Positions 47,545 to 57,336 of a DNA stretch of 64,000 nucleotides are shown here, piece by piece. This DNA is from Candidatus Methanosphaera massiliense. Lineage in GTDB: Archaea > Methanobacteriota > Methanobacteria > Methanobacteriales > Methanobacteriaceae. The DNA lies in assembly GCF_028890305.1 (NCBI RefSeq), contig NZ_JARBXM010000001.1, positions 2,501 to 66,500 on the forward strand, written 5' to 3'. A program made the translations under genes and the position numbers. The notes beneath the pieces were generated by a model. The model made no database searches and was not told the DNA's origin. It worked only from the letters and a program-made list of their open reading frames with translations. How positions within the stretch are numbered: position 1 is the first letter of the stretch; each line of letters starts with the position of its first letter.

Positions 47545-48852
47545 ATGACTAAAATAATTATTATTGGAGCAGGACCTGCAGGAAGATTCTCTGCTATGGC
47601 TGCTGCCGAAAAGGGAAATGATGTAACACTTATAGAAAATAAACATATAGGCGGAAAATGTTTAAATCAGGCATGTATGGTTGTATGTGCACTCAGTGAC
47701 ATTTCTAAACACTTACTTGATGTAGAGAATTTTAATAATTTAGGAGTGATTGAAGCTACACCTAAACTAAATTATAGTGTTGCTACTAGCCTAGTTAAGG
47801 AAACTCAAAAGAAAATAAGACATGTTATAACCAAGGAAACTACAGGTACTGGTGTTAATTATGTACATGGTACAGCTGAGGTAGATGCTCAGAGAAAAGT
47901 GGTTATTGTTAATGAGGATGATGAGTATGAATATGATAAGTTACTAGTTTGTACTGGATCTTCACCATACATTCCTAACATTCATGGTGCTGATAAAGCT
48001 TATACTTATAAAGATACTTTGAAGTTTAAAGAAGTTCCTGAAAAACTAGTTATTATTGGTGGTGGTTCTACTGCTGCAGAATATGCCGGAATCTATTCTA
48101 GTATGGGTAGTCAGGTAGAAATATTATGCAGATCACAGTTCCTTAAAATGCTAAATGACCCAGAAGCTGAGGAATATATTGTAAGGAATTTACTTAAAAA
48201 TACAATAATACATGAAAATGTAGAAATTAAGGAGATTACAGATACATCAGTTATAACAAATTTTGGAGAAATTAAAGGTACAGTATTATTAGCAACAGGT
48301 GTAACACCTAATTCTGAAATAGTAAAAGACGTAGTAAAACTAGACGAAAAAGGCAATATCATTGTAGACCAGTACATGCAAACATCAAATGAAGACATAT
48401 ATGCAGCAGGTGATGTTATTGGCGGAATTCTTTCCACACCAGTATCACGAATGGAAGGAATGACAGCAATTAAAAATATAATGGGAGAACAAATAACACC
48501 AGACTACTCATTAATACCATTAACAATCACATTACCATATGATGTAAGCTATGTACTAGGAAATCAAGTTTCAGATATAGGAACTAGTGCAAAACTACCT
48601 GGAGCTGCAGGACCTGGAACATTCTGGCACATGTTAGATGGAAAATTAGGATATACAAAAGAAGTAGTAAATAGCGATGGTGAAATAACAGACATACTTG
48701 CAATTACGCCTTCATCCAACATTGCATTACCTTACATGATTAAATCAATAAAAGATGGTAACAAGATAACTGATTTTGATAACTTCCTAGAAATACATCC
48801 ATCTACTGATGGAATATTCAAGTTAGCAGAATATTTCAAAAGGTATCTTTAA
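47545..48852 (+). CDS. dihydrolipoamide dehydrogenase-like flavin disulfide oxidoreductase
   Basis: The protein of about 435 residues has the FAD motif IIIGAGPAGRFSAMAAAEKG near residue 4, a redox disulfide C-x4-C in GGKCLNQACMVVCAL near 39, the NAD(P) motif VIIGGGSTAAEYAGIYSSMG near 168 and AAGDVIGG near 290, with a dimerisation domain ending IHPSTDGIFKLAEYF. The catalytic HP pair is present but its partner Glu is not clear. No 2-oxoacid dehydrogenase genes are nearby, so the disulfide substrate is unknown. ATG 47545 is preferred over 47536. Confidence 0.83.
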   Translation: MTKIIIIGAGPAGRFSAMAAAEKGNDVTLIENKHIGGKCLNQACMVVCALSDISKHLLDVENFNNLGVIEATPKLNYSVATSLVKETQKKIRHVITKETTGTGVNYVHGTAEVDAQRKVVIVNEDDEYEYDKLLVCTGSSPYIPNIHGADKAYTYKDTLKFKEVPEKLVIIGGGSTAAEYAGIYSSMGSQVEILCRSQFLKMLNDPEAEEYIVRNLLKNTIIHENVEIKEITDTSVITNFGEIKGTVLLATGVTPNSEIVKDVVKLDEKGNIIVDQYMQTSNEDIYAAGDVIGGILSTPVSRMEGMTAIKNIMGEQITPDYSLIPLTITLPYDVSYVLGNQVSDIGTSAKLPGAAGPGTFWHMLDGKLGYTKEVVNSDGEITDILAITPSSNIALPYMIKSIKDGNKITDFDNFLEIHPSTDGIFKLAEYFKRYL

Positions 48853-48964
48853 TTACTGGATAATCATCCCCAATATCTTTTTTTTAAAAAATAGTATAAC
48901 AATAATTTTCATTAAAAAATAAGTATTTAAAAGAGAGTAAAAATAAGAAAAAAATAGTAAAGAT

Positions 48965-50014
48965 TTATTTCATATGTTTCATTACAAAATTTACTAAATG
49001 ATGAGGTCCATTAATAATTCCCTGTGAATACTTAGCAGCGGCTTTTTTCATCTCTGTCTCATTATCTAATGCTTTATTAACAACTTCTGTTATGTTATCA
49101 GCATGACTTTCTAGTACTGCACCATCAAATACCTTTGATAATCCATGATATCTACCATATTTAACTCCAATCACAACAACAACTGGTATTTCACAGGCAA
49201 GAGTTTCATGTAAAGTTAAACCATCATCAGTTATAACTGCTATATCTACAAGATCATATAAATCCTTAATATAATTAATATAACCTAAATTAATAATATT
49301 AGGATGATCTATAATCTCTTTAATACCATCATGTAATGGATCACCAATTAAAAATATGTTGACATCATCATTTTCCTCTGCATAATTACGTGCTGCTTCT
49401 GCCATACCATCGAATAATGTTGATCCTGAAGAAAATAATATTGATTTCTTATCTGGGTCAAATTGTTCAGGTAATATATCCATGATGTTATTTTTATTAC
49501 CCTCTATTATATCAAGTTTAATTGGAGAGTATTGTTTTTCAAAATCATATTTTGATTCTATGTTATTACTAGTAAATAGTGGTGATTCTGGTAATATTAA
49601 TGTTGGATTACATTTAAGTGAAACTTTGGTATCAGTAGGTGTTGCAACAATTCCTACTGCTGGTACTCTAGCTAGTTTAGCAGATAAACATCCTATTACA
49701 ACACCACCACCAATAACACCTACTACACCATCAGCTTTTTCTTTCTTAATTAAACGTGCCCCAGATATTGCTGCTCGTATAGATTTTAAAGCTGCTTTGA
49801 ATAATTTTGTTTTTGATGCTGCATGTCCACCTGCAGCAGGTATTGGTGATTGTAACCATGTTATATCACGTTTTTTTAAGTAGTATCCTGGAGCTGAGGG
49901 ATCTAATACTATTTTAGTATCTATACCTACTTCTTCTAATTCTTTTGATATATTGTAGGCTGTTACAGCATCTCCCCCAATTCCTCTACCTGTTACAAAA
50001 ATTAAATACTTCAT
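48965..50014 (-). CDS. MurG-like glycosyltransferase (GT28 type), candidate pseudomurein enzyme
   Basis: The 349-residue protein has an N-terminal MKYLIFVTGRGIGGDAVTA, Gly-rich GVVGVIGGGVVIGCLSAKLA near residue 95 and the UDP-sugar half with ILFSSGSTLFDGMAEAA near 188 and ITDDGLTLHETLACEIPVVV near 258. This is the MurG/GT-B layout. A MraY-like gene lies on the same strand 0.6 kb away, which suggests a role in the lipid-linked steps of pseudomurein or another wall polymer (inference). Confidence 0.75.
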   Translation of the reverse strand: MKYLIFVTGRGIGGDAVTAYNISKELEEVGIDTKIVLDPSAPGYYLKKRDITWLQSPIPAAGGHAASKTKLFKAALKSIRAAISGARLIKKEKADGVVGVIGGGVVIGCLSAKLARVPAVGIVATPTDTKVSLKCNPTLILPESPLFTSNNIESKYDFEKQYSPIKLDIIEGNKNNIMDILPEQFDPDKKSILFSSGSTLFDGMAEAARNYAEENDDVNIFLIGDPLHDGIKEIIDHPNIINLGYINYIKDLYDLVDIAVITDDGLTLHETLACEIPVVVVIGVKYGRYHGLSKVFDGAVLESHADNITEVVNKALDNETEMKKAAAKYSQGIINGPHHLVNFVMKHMK

Positions 50015-50205
50015 TATATAACCTACTCTAGTTTATATGAGAAAAAATAATATCCCTTATAATATTTTTTTTAGTTAATATTATGTTATATTGTAATTTA
50101 TTAATAAAATCCACTGATAGAAAAAGGAAGGGAGGTTATCTTGAATTGGTGTGAAAAAGGGAAATGTAAAAAAAGCAGTGATTATTTCCCATAACCTTAA
50201 GTTAT

Positions 50206-50439
50206 TTATACTGGATTTCCTTCATCATCGTATACTTCTATACATTCACCTAAGCAGTTATCTGCTGCTTCCTTATATATTTCAATGTCGTCTACTTCAT
50301 ATTCGTCGATTTCATCGTCCCGTGTTGACCCTATTATTGTAGCTCGGTCGTCATCGTCAAATTCAAATAGTGTATCATCAACGTCTATACAGTGTCCACA
50401 CATTGTACAATCGTCTCTAACTAATATTACTTCATACAT
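50206..50439 (-). CDS. acidic single-cluster ferredoxin
   Basis: The 77-residue protein has CTMCGHC (Cys 11, 14, 17) and a second Cys pair (C62, C66) around a very acidic middle with FDDDDR and EYEVDDIEIY. The pattern CxxCxxC...C fits a one-cluster [4Fe-4S] or [3Fe-4S] ferredoxin. It sits between the MurG-like and MraY-like genes; no redox partner is evident. Confidence 0.82.
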   Translation of the reverse strand: MYEVILVRDDCTMCGHCIDVDDTLFEFDDDDRATIIGSTRDDEIDEYEVDDIEIYKEAADNCLGECIEVYDDEGNPV

Positions 50440-50594
50440 TTTTTTAATCTCCCATGAAAAAATATATATATTCTAAAATAATGTTAGTACGTTGCATATA
50501 TAAATGTTTTGTTTTTTTATGAGATTAGTATAATAAGAATTTATAAATATTGAGTATTTTTAAAAAAAAATAAAAAAAAGAGTTTTGTTTAGGA

Positions 50595-51569
50595 TTATAG
50601 TAATCCTTCTTCATCTTCTCGTAGGTGTGGATGTTTTTCTAATGATTCTTTTTTATTTGAATTTCTTGCGTGGGGATTATAGGCTAATCTTCTACCACCT
50701 AATTTTATTGCTAATGTATTGTTAACAGCATATTGCTTGTTTTCTAAGATTAATCTTCTAAATAAATCTCCTAATCCTCCACCTGTTAGAACATCCATCA
50801 CATAGTCACCATATGTTGGATTTTCTATGTGTAGATAGTTTTCTAAATAATAATGTAACGTTTCCTCTCTTAATTTAGCAATAATCATTGTTGTGATTAA
50901 GAATAATACAATCATTATTAAGAATTCTACAGGATAGAAAGCAGTTGCTGTCACTGTTTTAGCTAATGCTGCTGAAACTAATGCAAGACATATACCTAAA
51001 GCTACTCCGAAAGAATGATTTCCTATTTCTCCCATCATAATATATCCTGAATAATCCTGTGAAATATAACCTAAACAAATAAATAACAGAAGCACAGGCA
51101 AATAATATGCTGGTGAACGTAGAATTGCTAGTATTGCAAATGATATCACTGACATTATTACAACAGTTAAACAAGCAGTTCCTGGTTGCATATCTGCAAT
51201 ATTAAATATTTGTACCATTAATGCCACTAGAATTGCTACAGGTCCCATTACAAAGTAACCGTATATCATAACTACAAGAATACCTATTCCCCTAAAGAAT
51301 TGACCAATTTCCATATATGGACCTAATTTCCTGCGTCCAATAATATCATCAATAAATGCAGTTATACCTATGACAGCTATAAGATAATTATAGGGCACTG
51401 GGAAAAATAACACCATTACAATAAATGGTGCTATACCAACACCTCTAGGTATTCCACCACGTATGTCTTCAAATAGATTTCCTTTGATTTTAGTAAATAA
51501 TACTGTGAATATTATTGTTAAAATCAGTGAAAGAATAAATGCAGCTATCCACATTTGATAAATTTCCAT
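50595..51569 (-). CDS. MraY/WecA-like polyprenyl-phosphate sugar-phosphate transferase
   Basis: The 324-residue integral membrane protein has about nine hydrophobic segments, GGIPRGVGIAPFI near residue 39, the Asp-rich FIDDIIGRRKLGPY near 72, NIADMQPGTACL near 123 and MGEIGNHSFG near 176. These are positional matches to MraY motifs, with GEIGNHSFG in place of GDxGSLxLG. It likely attaches a sugar or wall precursor to a polyprenyl phosphate, possibly in pseudomurein synthesis. GGTGA precedes ATG 51569. Confidence 0.8.
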   Translation of the reverse strand: MEIYQMWIAAFILSLILTIIFTVLFTKIKGNLFEDIRGGIPRGVGIAPFIVMVLFFPVPYNYLIAVIGITAFIDDIIGRRKLGPYMEIGQFFRGIGILVVMIYGYFVMGPVAILVALMVQIFNIADMQPGTACLTVVIMSVISFAILAILRSPAYYLPVLLLFICLGYISQDYSGYIMMGEIGNHSFGVALGICLALVSAALAKTVTATAFYPVEFLIMIVLFLITTMIIAKLREETLHYYLENYLHIENPTYGDYVMDVLTGGGLGDLFRRLILENKQYAVNNTLAIKLGGRRLAYNPHARNSNKKESLEKHPHLREDEEGLL

Positions 51570-51666
51570 ATATTCACCTAAATCTATTGATTTTACAGAT
51601 ATTTGAAAAAAAATATCTTATATTAATAGTTTATTGACGTAAGTATAAAATAATTAGCATAATTAA

Positions 51667-52722
51667 TTATATAGGAAATCTTAAAAATGCTGCTATGGAA
51701 CCTAGAGCTTGAAGTTGTTTACCTGCATCATGTTCACTACTAATTATTTCTACCTTTCCACCCATATACTCAACAGTATTCATTGTTTTCTGTGTATTTT
51801 TATTACGTACTAATTCATCAAGTACTAATAGTTTTTCAATAGCACCCATATTAGCAGCATCAGCTACCTGTTTTGGTCCATATATTACAGTATTTGATGA
51901 TTTACCTATCTGTTCTAATAGCTTATTTACAGAGGCTGTTTCAGTAGCAACTTTTGCATCTTTAGATAATGATTCAATTAGACCATTTTTAAGCACTTCC
52001 TGTATTCCTGCATGTCCCCCTGAACCTGTATTTTCCAGTATGGATTTTTTTGCTAAATTAGGATATTTATCTTCTAAGAAATTATAATAATCATTTTTTG
52101 TAAATCCTGGACCTATTATTATTAATTTATTAATGTTTTCATGTTGCTGAACTGTTTTTGTTACTTCCTCATAGTATTGGTTTATTTTTTCTTTTCGATT
52201 TTTTTGTATTTGACGTTTACCTGATATATCTCCCATTATATGGCCTATGTATTCAATTCCATATTGTTTTATTATTCCTAAATCAGTTGTATTATCTTCC
52301 ATTGCTACGATTATTTCAGTGGGTCTTTTTGATGCTTTTACTGCTGTATTTAATCGTTCCAATGACCATTTATTCCATGTTTTTTGTATTTTAATACTGT
52401 TATTTATTTGTACATTTATAGTATGATGTGAACCTAGTGGTACTAAATCCTCTGGGCCTGATTCGATTATTCCTGTAAATCTTAACATTCCAGTGTATTT
52501 ATGAAAATTAATTTTTTCTACCCGTATCCCTAGGAAGAATGTTTTTTTAACTCCCCTGTCTGCCCTTGTTTTTCCACTAGTTTTATCTTGTATTCTTCTT
52601 GTTGTTAATGTTGAAACATAGTCTCCTTCTTCCACTATGTGTGATAGATGCCATAAGTCATCAATTGTTTCAGGTATTACTTCAATTAATCCTATTTTTT
52701 TGTCTTGATTTTTTATTTGCAT
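51667..52722 (-). CDS. pelA: pelota (mRNA surveillance / ribosome rescue)
   Basis: The 351-residue protein matches archaeal Pelota: an Sm-like N-terminal domain (LIEVIPETIDDLWHLSHIVEEGD near residue 12), a middle domain (KLIIIGPGFTKNDYY near 195, SGGHAGIQEVLKNGLIE near 230) and an eRF1-like end (ISSEHDAGKQLQALGSIAAF near 328). With the ABCE1 and aEF1-alpha proteins it splits stalled ribosomes. Full length. Confidence 0.95.
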   Translation of the reverse strand: MQIKNQDKKIGLIEVIPETIDDLWHLSHIVEEGDYVSTLTTRRIQDKTSGKTRADRGVKKTFFLGIRVEKINFHKYTGMLRFTGIIESGPEDLVPLGSHHTINVQINNSIKIQKTWNKWSLERLNTAVKASKRPTEIIVAMEDNTTDLGIIKQYGIEYIGHIMGDISGKRQIQKNRKEKINQYYEEVTKTVQQHENINKLIIIGPGFTKNDYYNFLEDKYPNLAKKSILENTGSGGHAGIQEVLKNGLIESLSKDAKVATETASVNKLLEQIGKSSNTVIYGPKQVADAANMGAIEKLLVLDELVRNKNTQKTMNTVEYMGGKVEIISSEHDAGKQLQALGSIAAFLRFPI

Positions 52723-52892
52723 ATTTCTTTCCTTGTTGTTCTACTTTAATAATTATATATTAATATTTGATTAGCATAATTATTTAATTAAAACATAGTA
52801 TTACATATTAATATAAAAAGTAATACTTTTTTATAGTGGAAATAATAAAACATTATAATACAAAAAAAATACAAGGTGAAAAAAACAATATC

Positions 52893-53201
52893 ATGAATAG
52901 CGAACAAAAAAAGATATTAGTAAAAGCAATCGAACAAACAAGTCCCTGGGAAAGAATACCTACAAGCATAGAAGGCGTGTTTGTAGTTAAAACACCAGAA
53001 CACAATAATATACAAACCATATTTGTAGAATTAAATCCTTCAATAAAAGGACAGCCCATAAAAAAGAGAGGAGTATATCTAAAAAATATTAATGAACTAG
53101 AAGCATTCCAGGAAATTATCAACAACCCCAAAATACACGAATTACTAGATACAATAACTCAGTACTACAGTAGACAGAGTGTAACTAGAATAGAAATATA
53201 A
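52893..53201 (+). CDS. small conserved hypothetical protein
   Basis: The 102-residue protein (MNSEQKKILVKAIEQTSPWERIP...) looks like a mixed alpha/beta domain with FVVKTPEHNNIQTIFVELNPS in the middle and a helical end. ATG 52893 is preferred to the codon at 52836 because GGTGA lies 13 nt upstream. It lies 38 nt before tyrA and may share its transcript. I do not recognise the family. Confidence 0.6.
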   Translation: MNSEQKKILVKAIEQTSPWERIPTSIEGVFVVKTPEHNNIQTIFVELNPSIKGQPIKKRGVYLKNINELEAFQEIINNPKIHELLDTITQYYSRQSVTRIEI

Positions 53202-53239
53202 ACTAATAAAAACAAAAAGAAATACAACTAATAATAAAA

Positions 53240-54586
53240 ATGGATGGATTACTTATGACTTGTGAAGAAAAAATAAATATAACAATAATTGGAGGTTCAA
53301 GAGGACTAGGAAACTGGATTGCTCGAGAACTAAAAAAAGACAATTATAACGTGACAATCACAAGTCGTAACAAATCTTCCGGAGAAAAGATTGCACAAAG
53401 AATGGGAGTAAACTACAATAATAACAATATAGATTCCATAAAAAATGCAGATGTGATAATATTTAGTGTACCTATAGAATACATGTTAGATACTATTAAA
53501 GAAGTTGCACCTCACGCACCAGCAAAAGCATTATTAATGGATATCACATCAGTAAAGACAGAACCAGCAAAAGCATTGGAGGACTATGCTCCAAAAAATA
53601 CTGAAATATTACCATGTCACCCCATGTTTGGACCAAGAGTACCCTCATTAGAAGGACAGGTTGTTATATTAACACCTATAGAAAATAGATGTAATTCTTG
53701 GTATGATAAAATAGTTAAATATCTAAAGAAACATGATGCAAATGTTGTTATAACTACCCCTGAAGAACATGATAAAACAATGAGTGTAGTCCAGGGATTA
53801 ACTCATTTTTCATATATTAGTATAGCTAATACAATTAGAAAACTGGGAATAAGTGTGAAAAAATCACGGGAATTTGCAAGTCCAGTATACAGTTTAATGT
53901 TAGATATGATTAGTCGTATAGTCTCCCAAAACCCATACCTCTACTATTCAATACAAAAATCAAACAAACAAACTGCAATATCAAGAAAGACTCTGATTGA
54001 AGAAAGTAATAGGCTAGCAAAACTTATTGATGAAGGAAAAGAAGAAGAATTTGTATATGAAATGAGTGAATCAGCAAAACATCTTGATGAATTTGAAGAA
54101 GCATTAGGTAGATCTGATAAAGCAATCAGTTTACTTACTCAGGATTTAAATACATTGAAAGCATCTATTGGTAAAGAAATAGGATTAGAGCATCAATATT
54201 CAAAGAATATACATGTAGGTATTGTGAAATCTGTGACATCAGATGAAGTAACAATAACTGATTTAAGAGGTAATGATGTTACATTAAAAATTTCTAATGT
54301 AAATATATTACCACGTGAAGAAGTGTATAGTTGGAAGAAGAATAACCTTCAAATACATAGGTTTGATGTTTCCGTTATACTACCTGAAACATGTGATACA
54401 AATATTCTCGTACATATGTTTAAAAATATTGACCCTGTAATTGATGTTAAAGTAAAAGAAGTATATACTGGAGAACAGATTGAAGATGGATATATTAGTA
54501 TAACATTTACATATACAACATTTAATAAAGAAGACAGGAAAGTTGTTGAAAAGTATCTTGAGGGAATCGGTGGTACAATACGCTAA
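53240..54586 (+). CDS. tyrA: prephenate dehydrogenase with C-terminal extension
   Basis: The 448-residue protein has an NAD-binding start (ITIIGGSRGLGNWIARELK near residue 15), SVPIEYMLDTIKEVAP near 75, the PCHPMFGPRVPS motif near 132 and SVVQGLTHFSYISIAN near 182 holding the catalytic His region. The last 130 residues form a beta-rich module plus an ACT-like domain, probably for tyrosine feedback. It makes hydroxyphenylpyruvate. ATG 53255 is an alternative start. Confidence 0.92.
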   Translation: MDGLLMTCEEKINITIIGGSRGLGNWIARELKKDNYNVTITSRNKSSGEKIAQRMGVNYNNNNIDSIKNADVIIFSVPIEYMLDTIKEVAPHAPAKALLMDITSVKTEPAKALEDYAPKNTEILPCHPMFGPRVPSLEGQVVILTPIENRCNSWYDKIVKYLKKHDANVVITTPEEHDKTMSVVQGLTHFSYISIANTIRKLGISVKKSREFASPVYSLMLDMISRIVSQNPYLYYSIQKSNKQTAISRKTLIEESNRLAKLIDEGKEEEFVYEMSESAKHLDEFEEALGRSDKAISLLTQDLNTLKASIGKEIGLEHQYSKNIHVGIVKSVTSDEVTITDLRGNDVTLKISNVNILPREEVYSWKKNNLQIHRFDVSVILPETCDTNILVHMFKNIDPVIDVKVKEVYTGEQIEDGYISITFTYTTFNKEDRKVVEKYLEGIGGTIR

Positions 54587-54945
54587 ATAATTTATAGCAA
54601 TTTATTATTCATTCTTCTTATATATCTTTTTAAAATTAGTTCTTAATTTAATTAATACTAGTTATTAAAATTTATTTAAATTTATAACAGATTTATTTAT
54701 CTTATTTTTTATTTTAAACTATTGTAATCAATTTTTATTTTATATTTTTGATAACTGAACCGAAAGCTTTATATAATATTATGATTATATTTATAATTAC
54801 AAAAAGTAACTAAAAGATGATTAAAAAATAAATAATTTAATAACCTTTATATACTAAAAGATATAGACTTATAATTACAAAAAGTAAATAAAAAAAATAA
54901 TTAAAATTATCAAATCATACAAAATAAATATTAGGAGATGATATT
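54587..54945 (+). promoter_or_regulatory. cdc48 upstream region with duplicated promoter
   Basis: The 359-nt spacer contains two promoter copies. Copy 1 has CTTTATATA at 54767..54775 with a BRE-like CCGAAAG in front. Copy 2 has CTTTATATA at 54845..54853. Each is followed, at exactly the same distance, by the same 19-bp sequence (54791..54809 and 54869..54887). The period is 78 bp. The rest of the spacer is AT-rich and shows nothing else. Confidence 0.75.
54791..54887 (+). repeat. 19-bp direct repeat, two copies 78 bp apart
   Basis: TTATAATTACAAAAAGTAA occurs at 54791..54809 and 54869..54887 without mismatch, and similarity continues into the following A-rich bases. Each copy begins 24 nt after the first base of a CTTTATATA box, so the repeat covers the expected transcription start regions. 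Confidence 0.85.
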
Positions 54946-57135
54946 ATGGCTGACGAATTAAAATTAAAAGTAGCCGAAGCATTCTCACAATCAGATATTG
55001 GAAAATCTTTAGCTAGAATCGATCCAAAATGTATGGATGAGCTAAAACTACACGATGGTGATGTAATAGAAATCGAAGGAAACAGAATCACCACAGCAAC
55101 AGTAGTAGCATCACAATCAGATGTAAGTCTAGGAATACTAAGAATAGACAGTTACCTCAGAAAGAACGCGGGAACATCAATAGGGGAAGAAGTAACAATC
55201 AGACCAGCACAAGTAAAAGAAGCAAAAAAAGTAAAACTAGCACCAGTAGACCAGGAAATAGCAATCCAAGGAAATTTAAATAGTGTCTTCCTAAACAGAA
55301 CCGTAAACAAAGGAGACATCATAGTTACAGGAATCCGAAAACAACAACCAAGAACCTCAAGCATGATGTTCGACGACCTATTCAACCAAATGATGTCTAA
55401 CATGGCATCAATCGGTGAAATAAAATTAGCAGTAATTAACACCAAACCTCTTGGCCCAGTAAAAATAACAGATAACACTCAAATAGAAATGGAAACAAAA
55501 CCAGTGGATCCAAGTAAATTCGAAGGAGTAGAAAACCTAATAGATGTATCCTATGAAGATATAGGTGGACTTCAGAATGAAGTTAAAAAAATAAGAGAAA
55601 TGGTAGAAATTCCATTAAAAAGACCAGAACTCTTTAAACAATTAGGAATATCTGCTCCAAAAGGAGTACTATTACACGGCCCACCAGGTACAGGAAAAAC
55701 ACTCCTTGCTAAAGCTGTTGCAAACGAAACAAACGCACACTTCATACTAATCAACGGACCAGAAATCATGAGTAAATACGTTGGTGGATCAGAAGAACAA
55801 CTACGAGAACTATTCGAAGAAGCAGAAGACAATGCCCCATCAATTATATTCATAGACGAACTTGATGCAATAGCACCAAAAAGAGAAGAAGTAACTGGTG
55901 ACGTTGAAAGAAGAACCGTAGCACAATTACTAACATTAATGGATGGACTTAAAAGCAGAGGAGAAGTAGTAGTAATTGGTGCAACTAATCGACCTGATGC
56001 AATCGACGAAGCACTAAGAAGACCAGGAAGATTCGACAGAGAAATAGAGATTGGTGTACCAGACAAAGACGAAAGAAAAGAAATTCTTGAAGTACACACA
56101 AGACGTATGCCACTAGCAGAGGATGTAAATCTCGATGAAATAACAGAAGTAACCCATGGATTCGTAGGAGCAGACCTCGAAGCACTATGTAAAGAAGCTG
56201 CAATGAGAGTACTAAGAAGAGTACTACCAGAAATACAGACAGATAAAGAAGTACCACCAGAAATACTTCAAAAAATGGTACTACACAAAGACGACTTCAA
56301 AGAAGCATTAAAAGAAATACAACCATCAGCACTACGTGAAGTGCTAGTACAAATACCAGACGTAAAATGGGAAGATGTAGGTGGACTAGAAGATGCAAAA
56401 CAAGAATTAAAAGAAGCAGTAGAATGGCCACTTAAAAATCCTGAAAAATTCAAAAAATTCGGAATTACTCCACCAAAAGGAGTACTACTAACTGGTGTTC
56501 CAGGAACTGGTAAAACCTTACTAGCAAAAGCAGTTGCAAACGAAAGTGATGCAAACTTCATATCAGTAAAAGGACCAGAACTATTATCTAAATGGGTAGG
56601 AGACTCTGAAAAAGGAATACGAGAAATATTCAGAAAAGCAAAACAAACAGCACCAACAGTAATATTCTTCGATGAAATAGATGCAATTGCATCAACAAGA
56701 GGACAAGGAAACGATAGTGGTGTAACAGAAAGAGTAGTAAACCAACTCCTTACTGAAATGGATGGAATGGAAGAATTACATGATATATCAGTAATTGCAG
56801 CAACAAACAGACCAGATATATTAGACCCAGCATTACTTAGACCTGGAAGATTCGACAGACATGTAGAAGTAGGTTTACCTGATCAAAAATCAAGAGAAGC
56901 AATTTTCAAAGTACACACTAAAGACATGCCATTAGCAGACGATGTAGACATAGAAGAATTAGCAAGAAAAAGTGAAGGATTCGTAGGAGCAGATATTGAA
57001 GCAGTATGCCGTGAAGCAGTAATGTTAACATTAAGAGAAGACCTCGAATCTGAAGAAGTATACATGTCAGAATTCGAAAAAGCAATGAAAAAAGTAAAAC
57101 CTAAAAAAGAAACTGAACTAGTATCATACAACTAA
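54946..57135 (+). CDS. cdc48: Cdc48/VAT-type AAA+ ATPase (p97 homolog)
   Basis: The 729-residue protein has the N-domain (residues 1-190) and two AAA modules: Walker [18 protein letters not shown] near 244 with Walker [16 protein letters not shown] near 301, and [17 protein letters not shown] near 515 with [15 protein letters not shown] near 572; SRH arginines follow both ([22 protein letters not shown]). It unfolds proteins for the proteasome. GGAGATGAT precedes ATG 54946. Two promoters and a downstream hairpin frame a single-gene unit. Confidence 0.97.
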   Translation: MADELKLKVAEAFSQSDIGKSLARIDPKCMDELKLHDGDVIEIEGNRITTATVVASQSDVSLGILRIDSYLRKNAGTSIGEEVTIRPAQVKEAKKVKLAPVDQEIAIQGNLNSVFLNRTVNKGDIIVTGIRKQQPRTSSMMFDDLFNQMMSNMASIGEIKLAVINTKPLGPVKITDNTQIEMETKPVDPSKFEGVENLIDVSYEDIGGLQNEVKKIREMVEIPLKRPELFKQLGISAPKGVLLHGPPGTGKTLLAKAVANETNAHFILINGPEIMSKYVGGSEEQLRELFEEAEDNAPSIIFIDELDAIAPKREEVTGDVERRTVAQLLTLMDGLKSRGEVVVIGATNRPDAIDEALRRPGRFDREIEIGVPDKDERKEILEVHTRRMPLAEDVNLDEITEVTHGFVGADLEALCKEAAMRVLRRVLPEIQTDKEVPPEILQKMVLHKDDFKEALKEIQPSALREVLVQIPDVKWEDVGGLEDAKQELKEAVEWPLKNPEKFKKFGITPPKGVLLTGVPGTGKTLLAKAVANESDANFISVKGPELLSKWVGDSEKGIREIFRKAKQTAPTVIFFDEIDAIASTRGQGNDSGVTERVVNQLLTEMDGMEELHDISVIAATNRPDILDPALLRPGRFDRHVEVGLPDQKSREAIFKVHTKDMPLADDVDIEELARKSEGFVGADIEAVCREAVMLTLREDLESEEVYMSEFEKAMKKVKPKKETELVSYN

Positions 57136-57150
57136 GTATAATACTAAAAT

Positions 57151-57179
57151 AGGAATGTAGAATTCCTATCTACATTCCT
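57151..57179 (+). terminator. strong hairpin after cdc48
   Basis: AGGAATGTAGA (57151..57161) and TCTACATTCCT (57169..57179) form a perfect 11-bp stem with a 7-nt loop, 15 nt after the cdc48 stop. Further T-rich sequence follows from about 57198. A terminator or 3'-end stabilising role is likely. Confidence 0.65.
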
Positions 57180-57336
57180 GATTTCTCCATTTAACTAATT
57201 TTTATAAATAAAGTAATATTCTATTTTTTTTAACAAATATCAACTATTTTTCAACCATAAATAAAATATAAACTAATAATAAGAATCAAATAGATATATA
57301 TTATTAAGAAATATTTGTTGAAAGAGGATGAAATTA

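Noticed and set aside
50151-50342. Plus-strand open frame near the acidic ferredoxin
   Set aside because: It overlaps the clear minus-strand ferredoxin with its cysteine motifs and has no family features.
54946-57135. Long open frames on the strand opposite cdc48
   Set aside because: They mirror the codon pattern of the coding strand, are Ser/Leu-rich without motifs and lack ribosome binding sites, while the sense protein is unmistakable.
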